A stretch of 64,000 bases of DNA from the NCBI GenBank assembly GCA_029204225.1, contig CM055095.1:50228841-50292840 (forward strand), written 5' to 3'. A program made the position numbers and the translations under genes. This DNA is from Diphasiastrum complanatum. Taxonomy: Eukaryota; Streptophyta; Lycopodiopsida; Lycopodiales; Lycopodiaceae. Below, in pieces: positions 31,260-45,167 of this stretch (positions within the stretch are counted from its first letter, which is position 1; each line of letters opens with the position of its first letter). A model generated the notes under the pieces. The model saw only the letters and a program-made list of their open reading frames with translations, was not told the origin of the DNA and made no database searches.

Positions 31260-31877
31260 GGAAAATGAAACAAACGAAGGGAAACCTTTTGTGCTGCCAG
31301 CTGGTAGCTCAACGGGCTTGAAGTTGTAGACTTCACTTCTAGGTGAAATGAGTGGCAACGACAAAGAGTAACTGATTAGTTGGTTAGCATTAACTAGTCT
31401 TGTGATTTTTGCATTTAGCCATCTTTTAAACTCCACACTGTGGAGATATTAACTCTCCTTTTTGGATCATAAAGATACAAGAGAATAAACAGAATTTCTG
31501 TAAGAGACAGAGAGAGAGACGTAGCGAGTAGAGTAGAGAAGAAAAATACTAGAAACTAAAGAGCAATGCATGAAAGTCTGCCAACGAGCAGAACATAGCA
31601 AAAGAGCAGAATGTCATTCCGCCAACAAGCGTGACACTGATGATCTCGCTCTAAAATTAAACTGATAATACAGTCGTTCTATTTTTGTGCATCTCCTTGT
31701 CTTGTGCTGTCTGTCTTGATTGCTAGAATGAAATGTGTTCTGTGATGTGCAATCGCATGTCTAGGTTCCTGTAAAGCTTCCACGCAAAAGAAAATTCAAA
31801 GACACAAAATTGTTTGCAAATACGAAAACAAAAACAATTTCGCTTTTGTGACACTAAACAGTTTCGCTTCCGCGACA
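31260..31877 (+). repeat. 3' 618 bp of the A1 3' LTR (right half of right chimera)
   Basis: It starts GGAAAATGAAACAAACGAAG and ends CTTCCGCGACA. It matches the last 600 or so bases of the A1 5' LTR closely, including the GCTGCCAGCTGG, TAACTGATTAGTTG and GAGAGAGACGTAGCGAGTAG segments. It has no A-LTR start and no adjoining A internal sequence; those are at 14029-18285. The next five bases (TCGGA, 31878-31882) nearly match the TTGGA flank of the A1 5' LTR. Confidence 0.9.
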
Positions 31878-32410
31878 TCGGAAAGATCTAGGGTTATATC
31901 TATATAGATAAGTTGTATCAAGTCAAAAATTACAAAGGCATTGATGATGGATTCTAAAAACAAATGTGATCCAAGGTGCTTATGCTACAATATTTAAGCT
32001 TTTCAGAAGAAGCATTTAAATAAGTTCACATCAAAGAAAATATTTATTCCAAACTCATATCACTCAAAGCAAGAGCGAAATATCGTAAGCATAGAATTGC
32101 ATAAGATTATAGGTGTTCCATTTCATATTGAAAAGACTTTAAACACAGAATATATCCATATTTTACAATGCATCATACAATTTGTTGGTTGATGTGAATT
32201 AGTACTGTATGCTTTTCAGCTATGTCTTTCCTTGTTGGTTTATGAATAAAGGGTTTAAAAAGATTTTGATCTTGACTTGTCAAGAGGAGATTTGATATGT
32301 TTACCTCTCTCTTCTCTCTTCGTGCTATGCAGGTTGGGGTGCAGTTGCCGCTCGTAGCGACGAACCTCTATGCTACATCGATGACACAATAGCAACACAA
32401 GGGCTTCATC
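31878..32410. other. Spacer, nothing recognised
   Basis: No gene or terminal repeat was identified. In the inferred ancestral order this was the 3' flank of Copia A1. Confidence 0.45.
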
Positions 32411-32581
32411 ATGGAGGAGCTTGAAGAAAAAGTTTGTTTTTTGAAAGAGAGTCTCTATGGACTCAAGCAAGCACCTAGAGCATGGTACTCTAGGCTAAAC
32501 TCTTTCCTTATCTCCATCAATTTTGTTTTGAGTGCATATGATCCATCGTTGTACATTATATTTCATGATGGAAAGATCATA
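32411..32581 (+). pseudogene. Copia RT fragment
   Basis: The translation includes [20 protein letters not shown], the hallmark Copia RT block, and continues to [11 protein letters not shown] just before where YVDD should occur. Homology ends near 32581 at the edge of Gypsy H. About 57 codons remain. Confidence 0.82.
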
Positions 32582-32781
32582 GGCACCTACTCTTAATCCT
32601 AAGGGTAACCACTTATCCAAGGGTCACGTGACTCCATACCTCCAACCAAGGTATAGTCACTTGTCTGTCCTTTTCCAAGGGTACATACCCTTAATCCTAA
32701 GGGTAACTTGTCATTTAACCCCCAACAATAAATGGACAAATAGGAGTTTGAAGTCACTGCCAGTTACATAGGAATATAACA
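32582..32781 (-). repeat. LTR start of Gypsy H, truncated
   Basis: On the minus strand TGTTATATTCC follows the purine-rich stretch CAGGGGGAAGGAA, the expected start of a 3' LTR. Sequence continues for up to 200 bases, with repeated ACCCTTAGGATTAAG words, before the plus-strand Copia fragment. The far end is not defined, and it may be truncated. Confidence 0.55.
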
Positions 32782-32799
32782 TTCCTTCCCCCTGAGCTT

Positions 32800-33200
32800 A
32801 AATTTTTCATTGTAGGAAAAAATTTGGAAATTTTTTTTGGAGATCAGCCTCCTTTTCCCAGGTATCCTCTTCTTTTGATTTGCCCCTCCACCTTACTAAA
32901 AATTCCCAAAACACTCTGCTCCGTAGAGTCCTCTATCGACTATTAACAATTGCCTCAGATTCAGGTGGTCCACTCACAGACTCATCATGAAGAAATTCTA
33001 CTAGATCTTCCACAGGGAGCAGGGTCTCCCCAACCCCCTCCAACGAGGGTTTCAACTTACTAACGTGGAAAACAAGATGAATTCCAACGTCAGCTAGAAG
33101 GTCTAGTTTGTATGCGACCTTGTTTATCACTTGGATAACCTTAAAAGGACCGCAATACCTAGGCACCAGCTTTGCACATTTACCAGTTTTCAAGCCCCTA
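32800..33200 (-). pseudogene. Gypsy H integrase C-terminus and chromodomain
   Basis: The minus strand encodes the Gypsy integrase tail (KLVPRYCGPFKVIQVINKV, then HLVFHVSKLKPSL) and, after a stop and frame change, a chromodomain near 32815-32925 with FLVRWRGKSKEEDTWEKE. Chromodomains of this kind define plant chromoviruses and direct insertion to marked chromatin. The integrase catalytic core is missing: the frame passes from RNase H linker sequence to the C-terminal part near 33190 without interruption. Confidence 0.8.
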
Positions 33201-33890
33201 GAGTGACTAGGGACTCTAAAAAACACCCAGTCGTTGACCATGAATACCTTGTGCTTCTGAGATAGATCAACATCGACCACCAAAAGTACTTGTTGCCAAT
33301 ACTTTCCAAACAGAGGATCAGACTCATATAGTCCTTGAAGAGATTGCAACAACCCCAGTTCCATAACAGTAAAGCATAACTGAGTAAGAACTGGTAACCG
33401 ACTCAAAGCATCCGCTAGAGTATTTTGACTTCCTTTACAATAACATATAGAAAAGTCAAAGATTTGCATCAATTCAGCCCATCTAGCTTGCCTCCCTTTT
33501 AAATCTGTAGCATCACAGAAATATCGAAGAGTCTGATGATCCGTCAAAATTTCAAATCTGGCTCCATACAAATAATGTCGCCAAATTTTCAAGGAATGAA
33601 CAATTGCAAACAGTTCCTTCTCATAGGTACAATACCTAGACTAAGCAAGATTGAGTTTCTTGGTTTCATAAGCCACAAGATGTCCATCTTGCATCAAAAC
33701 AGCTCCAATAGCATAATCACTAGCATCGGTCCTAAGCACAAAAGCCTTATTAGGATTGCCAATGATTAGTATTGGTGCCGAAGTGACACTTTTCTTAAGC
33801 GAATCAAAACAATTATTCATATCTTCCGTCCACACCAGTAGTGGACTCTTAGCCCTCTGGCTTAGCTTCTTATAGCCTTTCAAGGCCTAG
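33201..33890 (-). pseudogene. Gypsy H RNase H
   Basis: The minus strand has VLRTDASDYAIGAVLMQDGH with the first catalytic Asp, FEILTDHQTLRYF, and CKGSQNTLADALSRLP, the standard end of chromovirus RNase H. One stop (about 33641) falls between AYETKKLNLA and the continuation IVHSLKIWRHYLYG. It lies correctly between RT and integrase. Confidence 0.85.
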
Positions 33891-34740
33891 GTAAGGGGAA
33901 ATGCCAATCGAGCAAATAGGGAAATATGCCGACAAAAAAATCCAACAAACTCCAAAAAAGACTTGATTTCTCGAACTGTGGTAAGAATAGGCCATTCAAT
34001 AATCCTCTGGATATGATCGGCTTCGATCTCCACTCCTTGTTCAAAAATCTTATGCCCCAAGTAGGACAATTCCTTAGCAAAAAAGTCACACTTAGACTCC
34101 TTGGCAAAGAGTTTCTCCCTTCTTAGGATGTCCAAGACAATCCTAAGATGCTCTTTATGTTCTGTCAAAGTCTTACTGAACACTAGGATATCATCTAAGA
34201 ATACCACTACAAATCTTCCCAAATATGGCCTGAACAAATCGTTCATCATCTGTTGGAAAGTTGCAGGTGTATTGGTCAAACCAAAAGGCAACACCAAAAA
34301 TTCGTAGTGACCAAAGCAAGTTCGAAACCCGTTTTTTGGTATATCTTCTGCCTTAATGCGTATCTAATGGTAGCCCGACCTTAGATCTATCTTGGTAAAG
34401 TACCCAACACCACCAAAATAGTCTATTAGATCATCCATTCGCGGTAGTGAATATTTATTCTTAACGATTACTTTGTTCAATTTCTTTTAGTCGACACAAA
34501 ACCTTATAGTCCCATCCTTCTTGGCAACCAGAACCACTGATGATGCCCAAGGAAACTTACTAGGTTGTACCCACCTCTTTTTTAGGTAATCATGTAATTG
34601 TTTACTTACCTCAGCTTCTTCCGATGCACTCATCCTATAAGGATGCTGTGCAATTGGAATTGCTCTAGGTATTAGGTCAATTTTATGATCAACTATGCTT
34701 TCTGGTGATAAACCTACAGGAAGGTCTAAAAAAACATCAT
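33887..34740 (-). pseudogene. Gypsy H reverse transcriptase
   Basis: Blocks in order on the minus strand: [70 protein letters not shown], then VVFLDDILVFSKTLTEH with the catalytic FLDD (about 34185-34200), and LSYLGHKIFEQGVE. Stops interrupt at about 34488 and 34360. The wording is typical of chromoviruses. Upstream Gag and protease are missing beyond about 34925. Confidence 0.87.
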
Positions 34741-34924
34741 TGAATTATTGCCTAAGTTCGTTATAGGCTTCAAATTCTATAGTGTTCTCCCTAGGTATAC
34801 TCATGGCATTTATGTTAAGTTCTTGTTGAATAGGCAGATGGTATCTAATAAATCTGATTGCACAGTGCATGGGATGAGCGTGAGAAGGCCGCGACATCAG
34901 CCTTCCCTGAAATGAATGTTGGTG

Positions 34925-35249
34925 AAGATGCGAAAAATGTGACACTTTGACAAATGCCTTAAAATTTGATTTACAAGGTACCTTCGCTTTTCTATTAGGG
35001 CATCTTCGGCATTTGTAGGGCAGTGTTGTCTTTTTCGCTTGTCACAAATCACGTGTAAAAACACAATGTTATCTTTTTCACCTTTTTCGCCTGTGGAAAT
35101 TTGCTTGTATTTATGCAGACAGTCGCATTTTTTGCATGTCCTATTTTACATGTAAATATGCAGACTGTGCGACAACATGAGTAAAAATGCAGCATGAATG
35201 GAGGCAAATTAAAATAAGATATAGGAGAGTAGAGGAGATAAATCCAACA
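34925..35249 (-). repeat. 3' LTR fragment of Copia D
   Basis: The minus strand reads TGTTGGATTTATCTCC just after the purine tract TTAAGGGGGG. About 325 bases of LTR-like, TTTTTCGC-rich sequence follow before Gypsy H coding sequence. The outer end is not defined and is probably truncated by the junction with H. Confidence 0.55.
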
Positions 35250-35260
35250 CCCCCCCTTAA
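35250..35260 (-). other. Polypurine tract of Copia D
   Basis: The minus strand reads TTAAGGGGGGG right before the LTR start. Confidence 0.75.
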
Positions 35261-36310
35261 TCTAGATCCGTGAATGCCTTGATCTTCAGATTAGCAATGC
35301 ACAAATCTTGTTGTGTGCATTAACACTTAATGTCTTTGTAAATACATCTGCAACCATGTCCTGCATTCTCCAGTACGTTAAGCTTATCTCCTTGTTGAAA
35401 ACCTTGCCCCTGATATAGTGATATCAAATTTCAATGTGCTTACTCCTAGAGTGAAATCTAGGGTTGGCCAATAAGGCAATGGCACTCTGATTATCATAGA
35501 ATAAAATTGTGGGTTGTACTGATACAAATTAATGTCTGTAAGTAAATTTCTCAACCAAAACATTTTTTTAAAAGATTGAGAAGCAGCAATGTATTCTGCT
35601 TCTGTAGAAGAAAGAGCGATAGAGGTTTGCTTACGACTGTTCCTTGAGATAGGACCGCCGTTGAGGAAGAATGTAAATCCAGATGTGGACTTACAATTGT
35701 CTACATCTCCTCCCCAGCTTGCATCAGAATATCCACTGAGCTGATGAAGATTGTCATTGCTGACTTCTCCATAGCAGATGCACAGGTCCATGGTAGCTTA
35801 AATATACCTCATGACTCTTATGAGAGCCTTCCAATGGGTAATGCCAAGATTAGCCATATATTGGCTGAGTGAGCTTACTGCAAAAGAAAGATTTGGCCTT
35901 GTACAAACCATTGCGTACATGAGAGATCCAAGTATCAATTGATAAGAATACTCTCTCATCTGCTCCTCTTCCTACTTGGTCTGGGGACATTGGTCCTTTG
36001 ACAAATGCAAGCTTGGATCCATTGGTGAGTGTGCTAATTTGCAATTCATTAGATTGTATCTATCAAGAATATTGTAAAGATAGCTTTGTTGAGTGATATA
36101 AATCAGTCGTTTCGCTCTGTCTCTGTGGATCTAAATACCCAGACAAAAGTGAACTTTGCCTAGATCAGTCATGTCAAACTCTGAAAATAGCATCTACTTA
36201 GAATCCTTAACCAAATTGGTATTGTTGCTGAAAAGCAATGTATCATCCACTTATAAGGTGATGATAATGAAGGATTGCTGCACTGACTTGGAATAGATGT
36301 TGCAATCAGA
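35261..36310 (-). pseudogene. Copia D RT C-terminus and RNase H
   Basis: RNase H signatures on the minus strand: YSDASWGGDVDNCKSTSGFT, QTSIALSSTEAEYIAASQSF and LLTDINLYQ. Upstream are scattered RT thumb pieces (MYAMVCTRPNLSF-like in broken frames near 35860-35930). Frameshifts and stops are frequent. The coding end meets the purine tract, as is normal. Confidence 0.8.
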
Positions 36311-36319
36311 AGTGCTTGG

Positions 36320-36784
36320 TTAGAATCCTTGTTCGATTAGGAATGTGTTGATCCTCTGAAACCAAGCTCTGGCAGACTGTTTCAAGCCGTAGAGTGCTCT
36401 ATGGAGTTTACAGACATGATTCTTCATACCTTCCAGAACGTATCCTTCAGGCTGGATCATGTAGATGTCTTCTTGTATAACTCCATTCAGATAAGCTGTT
36501 TGTACATCAAGTTCACGTACTTTGAGGTCGACAACTGCAACATAAGATAGGAGGGCTCGGATCGACGAATGCTTGACTACTGGATTGAAAGTCTTACTAT
36601 AGTTGACATTGGGGATCTGAGTGAATTCTCGTGCTACTAGTCTTGCCTTCCTTCGATCAATTGTTCCATTGACATTGTACTTGATCTTGAAGATCCATCG
36701 GCAATCAATGATATTGGAGCCAATGGGAGCTTCGACTAGTGACCATGTCTGGTTTTTTATCAGAGAAGAATATTCTTTGTCCAT
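36320..36784 (-). pseudogene. Copia D RT N-terminal half
   Basis: A 154-codon frame has EYSSLIKNQTWSLVEAPIGS, IDCRWIFKIKYNVNGTIDRR, ARLVAREFTQIPNVNYSKTF and ALYGLKQSARAWFQRINTFL. These are the first RT blocks of Copia. It ends just before the catalytic YVDD part, which is disrupted. Confidence 0.85.
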
Positions 36785-36925
36785 AGCTTCTCTCCAAATA
36801 TCAGAGTCTGGTCGGCTGAGTGCCTCTTCGATTGTCGTCAGTTCCTATATCAAGAGACATGCAGACTCAGGAGTATACCTTGTGGGCTGTGTGCACACTC
36901 GGCTTGATCTTCTGGGAGGAATCGA

Positions 36926-37735
36926 CTAATGAACCACTTCTGGGACTTGTTGCTGGGTAGCAACAACATCTTCATTTAATTCGCTGTCAAATAGTGGGTC
37001 GACAATGGACAAGCCTAAGCCAGAAGCTCGGATTGTCGTGTCAATGGCAGGTGATAAAGGTTCTCCTAGAGCAATATCCTTGCCTTTGATGTTGACGAAC
37101 TGATCCTCAATAAAGACTGTATCCCGGCTATACAAGATTTGTTGGGTATCAAGATCATACAGCTTGTATGTATTTTCAGATGAAACATATCCAATTAGGA
37201 TGGTCTTGAGTCCTTGGAAGTCCAATTTCTTCCTCGTGTCTTTCGGGATCTGCGCATAAGCAATGCATTCGAACATTCTTAGGTTCTTCACAGAAGGCTT
37301 AGAGCCTGTCCACACCTCATGGGGTGTCTTTCTTGAGAGGGCCTTGTAAAACATCTATTCTGGACGTAAGTTGTAGTGGAAACAACTTTGGCCTAGAATC
37401 TCTTGGGCAGCGATGCATGCACTAGCATACATTTGGCTTATTCAACCAGAGTACGGTTCTTCCTCTCGGCTAAGCCATTAGAATAACGACTGTAAGGAGT
37501 TATGAATTGCTGCTCAATGTCTTGGCTCTTGTAGTACTCCTTAAACTCCATAGAGATATATTCTCTACCATTGTTTGACCTTAGGGCCTTGATCGTCCTT
37601 CCAGTCTCCTTTTCTGCATGCTCCTTGAAGATTCTGAAGCAGTTGAAGGCTTCTGATTTCTTCTTTGTAAAGTCCAAAATAGTCCTTTTGGAAAATTCAT
37701 CAATAAAAGTTATAAAATACTTTGCATCCTTCAGC
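36926..37735 (-). pseudogene. Copia D integrase, 5' truncated
   Basis: The integrase core on the minus strand starts at KDAKYFITFIDEFSKRT and includes IKALRSNNGREYISMEFKEY, where the expected second catalytic Asp is Asn (SNNG instead of SDNG). NGLAERKNRTLVE with the Glu follows. The tail continues to TPHEVWTGSKPSVKNLRMFE and YKLYDLDTQQILYSRDTVF. The zinc end, protease and Gag are missing, because homology stops at about 37735, close to the GA microsatellite. Confidence 0.85.
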
Positions 37736-37878
37736 GAAAGTTGAATGTTTGTAAAAATTGAGAGGTACAAAAAATTATTGTGGGTTTTTTCAAAAGCATA
37801 ACATATTGAAAAGTTGCGTGCTTGTAAAAAAAATAAGGAGACCAAATTATTTTTGTTAATAGACCTTGAAATGATATT

Positions 37879-41237
<3,359 letters not shown>

Positions 41238-41723
41238 TGTAAGGATCGCCACGTGAAGATCTACCTAGATCATGTTGCATGCAACCAAAAGGACACCTAT
41301 GGAGACAAACCATCCAATCAACAGAAAATGGGTAGTCAAATCCCTAACCGCTTCACCCCCGAGCCATAGTGGTTGAATGCAAGAGAGGAGATGATCTTGG
41401 CTCTTGAAAACAGGAATTTGAAATGAGGAGTAGGGCGAGTTCCACCAGGTTATATAGTCTCCAAAAGCTAGAGTATATTCCCTCTAGGATCCCTCCAATT
41501 ATATCAAAAGCATTTGACCTCCTATTCTTGCACAAAAGTTGTCAATCACCATGCAAAAGCTCCATAGGTCCAATTAGAGCACCTAGGCCCTCACAAGGTT
41601 ATTAATTACATTTCTGGCCTAGTTCAAAATGATGTGGCATAATTAATAATCTTGTACACTGGAGTATCAGATATCCAAGTCTAGGATTATGCCAAATCCT
41701 ATATACAGGACATGGACTTTACA
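41238..41723 (-). repeat. Gypsy-type 3' LTR (element G3)
   Basis: A 486-bp segment has perfect TGTAA/TTACA ends. On the minus strand it starts right after the purine tract AGGGGAGAAGAA and holds a TATA-like GACTATATAACC about 280 bases in (near 41443-41454). These are LTR features. No second LTR was found, and the flanks show no 5-bp duplication across the LTR alone. Confidence 0.6.
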
Positions 41724-41860
41724 TTCTTCTCCCCTTACATAGGTTTTGTCCTCGAAACGGGCAAGAAGTTCATAAAGCAACCCTTTAACTTTCACATTTA
41801 CCCAGAAAATCATTACTCGTAGTTTGACTTCAATTATCAAATAAGTACTCTTTGTCTCAG
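41724..41860 (-). pseudogene. 3' end of Gypsy G3 polyprotein with purine tract
   Basis: The minus strand reads ARFEDKTYVRGEEC directly before the LTR, a wording common at the 3' end of plant Gypsy Pol (Arg-Phe-Glu-Asp then purine tract). The purine tract is at 41724-41735. Upstream coding sequence is not recognisable. Confidence 0.5.
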
Positions 41861-43995
41861 CTTCGTGTTTAAATTGTTTGCGACACTTGTCTCTTTGTGA
41901 CATATTTGTCATTCGCGAATTGTTCGCAACAAATGACAATTCTTGAGCTTGAAGAAGAAATCTAGAATATTTCGCGAATTGATCAAGATAGTTTCGTGAC
42001 AGGTGAGCTTGAAGAACAGTCTATGGATGAAATATATTGTTCAAATATTGTTGAAATGCGACAAGTGGTTCAATGAACATTAAGAATCTTAATATTACTG
42101 AAAACGATACTGTGATAGATATCCACATTTGTAGTTAGAAATGTACTAATAATCTATGTGAGTAATTTATGAACTATAAAATGTACTCCATAAAAATGTG
42201 TTATTTTTTGAGTGAGACTCAAACACATGGATTCCCTCTCATATGTTCTAAAAAATTTATGTAGTCCTTTTATACTAGTAGATTCTAGTTTATCACAATA
42301 TTGGACTAACTGGGATAGCTTCTAAGATTAATTATGTGATATTGTGAAATATTGATCTTATTGAAATTATGAAACTATTTCAATAATGAAGTTGAGTTTC
42401 TAGCTGATTATTTTTTATGGTTATTAAAGGTACTTAATAGAGTCGACGTTAAAAGAATTGTCGACAATTGTTGAAGATAGTCAAGTTAAGGGAACAAAGA
42501 GATGTTGGTATACCAAAAATGTTTAAGACATCACTAGTTCTCATCGTGGAGTAGTTAGATTGACACTCAAGAATCTGCACTAGACAAAATTTACAAATAG
42601 CTTTTGGAAAGGTTAGCCAATCACTATATTATAACAAGGTTCAAATCTGAAAATATTTTTTTGTGATTGCTCAAGAGTCAAGATGGTAAAAAACGAGGAA
42701 ATGCATATTTTAAAACAAATTTTTTGATAGACAGTTTCAAGCTCTTGAAATACCAAGAAGCATACAAGGTTACATGACATACCTTGACATGTTACATTTT
42801 GCACTTCTAGCCTGCAATCACATGCCCAACTAGTGAAGTTAGATTGATAATTTTATTGAATAGTATGAAAAAGATTTATGCTTTGTTGTGCACGTAGATT
42901 TTTTTTTTTGATGTGCGTAATTGTTCTTTTTCTTTATAGTTTAATGAAAATAGATATAAACCACATGACAATTACATATTTGTTACTAAGAAAGTGAAAC
43001 TTGGGCATACTTGGACATGATTAGAGCCTTGAAATTCTTAGCAACATTACCTTGAGATGATTATGAGTCCTTTGTAGCCACCATAAATGCATGAAAATAT
43101 ATAGCAACCACTTGCATTCTTTTGAGCATTTTCTTCACCAATGTGCAAATTGCTCCCAATGCATGTCTTCTTTGGGCATGATGTAATTAGCATGGGAGTA
43201 AAAGTGCAATGTATTCTATACAAGTAAACATTGACAAAGTCATATTGATATTTTCCCATGGACTAAAACCCTAGGCCTCTACCAACATATGTGGTGCATG
43301 CCAAATGGCTACAAATTCCACGAATTATATATACATAATAGCATATGCTAGAGTTTAAAATCCATTGTCAATATAAAAATGTCAATTCAGACATGCTAAA
43401 ATTACCTTGCAAGTGCGCAAAAAATAATAATTCTCTACTTAGAAAAAGATAAAAACTTGTTGATAGTTCAATCTATAACTTCAAATTCATGTCAAAATAT
43501 ATCAAAATTTCAAATTCTGACCAAGAGTGTGATTTAGTAATGGTAAACATATATTATGTCATAACATGCTTATCCTAATAGCTACTTGAGGACCATTTAG
43601 ACAACAGTCTTAATAAAGTAAGATCGTCAAGATAACTAAATAGAAAGAAAACAATATAGAGAAGTATATACTACATATTTTCTTGAGGAACCAGATATCT
43701 TCCACCTTCATATTAGCCACTCTACTTCAGTCTTCCCTGCCATCTCAAGTATTGTATTCCATGATGTCTTCCATGGTCCCTCAATATCATCTTGTGTTGT
43801 GCTTCTATTGCTATCATTGTAGCGATCCTTCAAATTTCTCGTTATTTCTATTTGAAGATTCTCCTTAGAATGTATTCCCCACAAAGTGACCTTCCTCCAC
43901 CATGATCTAGATAACTACAAAGCCCAATACTAAAATTTGGTGACTTTGTTTTTGTTTTTTTAATCATTGTCTTAAAATATGTCACCTCAACAACA
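41861..43995. other. Intergenic AT-rich stretch, nothing recognised
   Basis: The part at 41880-42060 has GCGAATTGTTCGC-like words resembling B-family LTR sequence but cannot be aligned confidently. No genes were recognised. Confidence 0.4.
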
Positions 43996-44478
43996 ATGCC
44001 CTTGCCCTTTCCATTAATGGCAAATATATTCATGAAAGCCTTGAAAAGGTCCTTCCATCATTTCTCTGGCTTTAGTTCAACTTTTTCTCCTGATCAAAGC
44101 TTCGTGGATAGTTTTTGTCAAGCCAATTCTTCTTATGGTGCAATAGATTGGAAAATTCTTGACAAAGATCTATCTATTACTAAGTTTTTTGTTGTTCCAA
44201 AAGAGATTTTCGTTGATAAGACCTCTAGCATTGATCATGTAGTCTATAAGCTTTTTACTACCCATATTATTGTTCTTGGCCCCTCTTACTTGTCACTGTC
44301 CAAGAACCGTTCCACCTTTGTTTTTTTGGATGAAATGTCCTGTTCATGGTCTCTTATATATTGCCTTTTGAACTCTATAATTTTTTCTACCATTTTCCTA
44401 TGCTTGATCACTATTCTCTCCATGCACATGGGCATTATTTGTTATAAAAGGAAAAGTGCACTAGGAAATCTAAGGTAG
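43996..44478 (+). CDS. Unrecognised 160-codon open frame
   Basis: This is the longest non-transposon open frame in the 38-45 kb stretch. The translation has a central Asp/Lys/Ser-containing part and a hydrophobic C-terminal segment (about residues 117-148) that could span a membrane. I recognise no domain. The region is AT-rich, and no promoter or splice context was identified. It may be an exon, a decayed gene or chance. Confidence 0.18.
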   Translation: MPLPFPLMANIFMKALKRSFHHFSGFSSTFSPDQSFVDSFCQANSSYGAIDWKILDKDLSITKFFVVPKEIFVDKTSSIDHVVYKLFTTHIIVLGPSYLSLSKNRSTFVFLDEMSCSWSLIYCLLNSIIFSTIFLCLITILSMHMGIICYKRKSALGNLR

Positions 44479-45167
44479 TGTATTTGGTTGCATTAGAGAC
44501 CTTGGGGAAATGAATGTCATTATAGGAGGTTTTAGGGAATATCCATGTGCTCAATGTGTTTTGGGGGGTGTAGTGTGCTTGGGTTAGGCTTGCCTACCCA
44601 AGCTAGATATAGTAGTTGTGCACGGAAGTATCCAAGGGCCAAAAGCCTATTTAATATCTTCTTTTAGGATATAGAAGGATACTAGCCTACGGCCTATTCA
44701 ATATTAACAAGGGGATTAATATATTCAGAGAAGATTTGCCTTGTTGAGGGGATTGAAATCTGCTATGGAATGGGCCGGGCACAGGCCATTCTGCACGATA
44801 AGGATTTCTAGAATTTTTTAGGCAAGGCCTGGAGGGGCTGAGCCTAAATTTTTTTGGAAAGCCCAATCGGGCCATGTGCTTGACACATTCCATTGCATAA
44901 TGGGTACATTGACTTTTTTCACATGTACATTAACGGGACCACTTTGGACATGCCACGTTACCAGGGCAGGGCAAAAATTACAGCACCTCAGTTTGCAAAA
45001 AAGTACATACGTATTCTGCTTTTTAATTTGTTTAAAAAATGGACATTATAGTCACAAGGTATCTATTAAGGTGAGACTAGGATTAAAATAGTTAAAACAT
45101 AAGAAAACATAAAAAGATTCCATTGTCAAAAAAATAACAAAAAAAAATATGAAACGCAGTGGATGGC
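44479..45167. other. Downstream flank of the LysM gene, nothing recognised
   Basis: No further exon of the LysM gene (the expected Trp/Cys-rich and GPI-tail coding part) could be found here. No transposon signature was recognised either. Confidence 0.4.
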
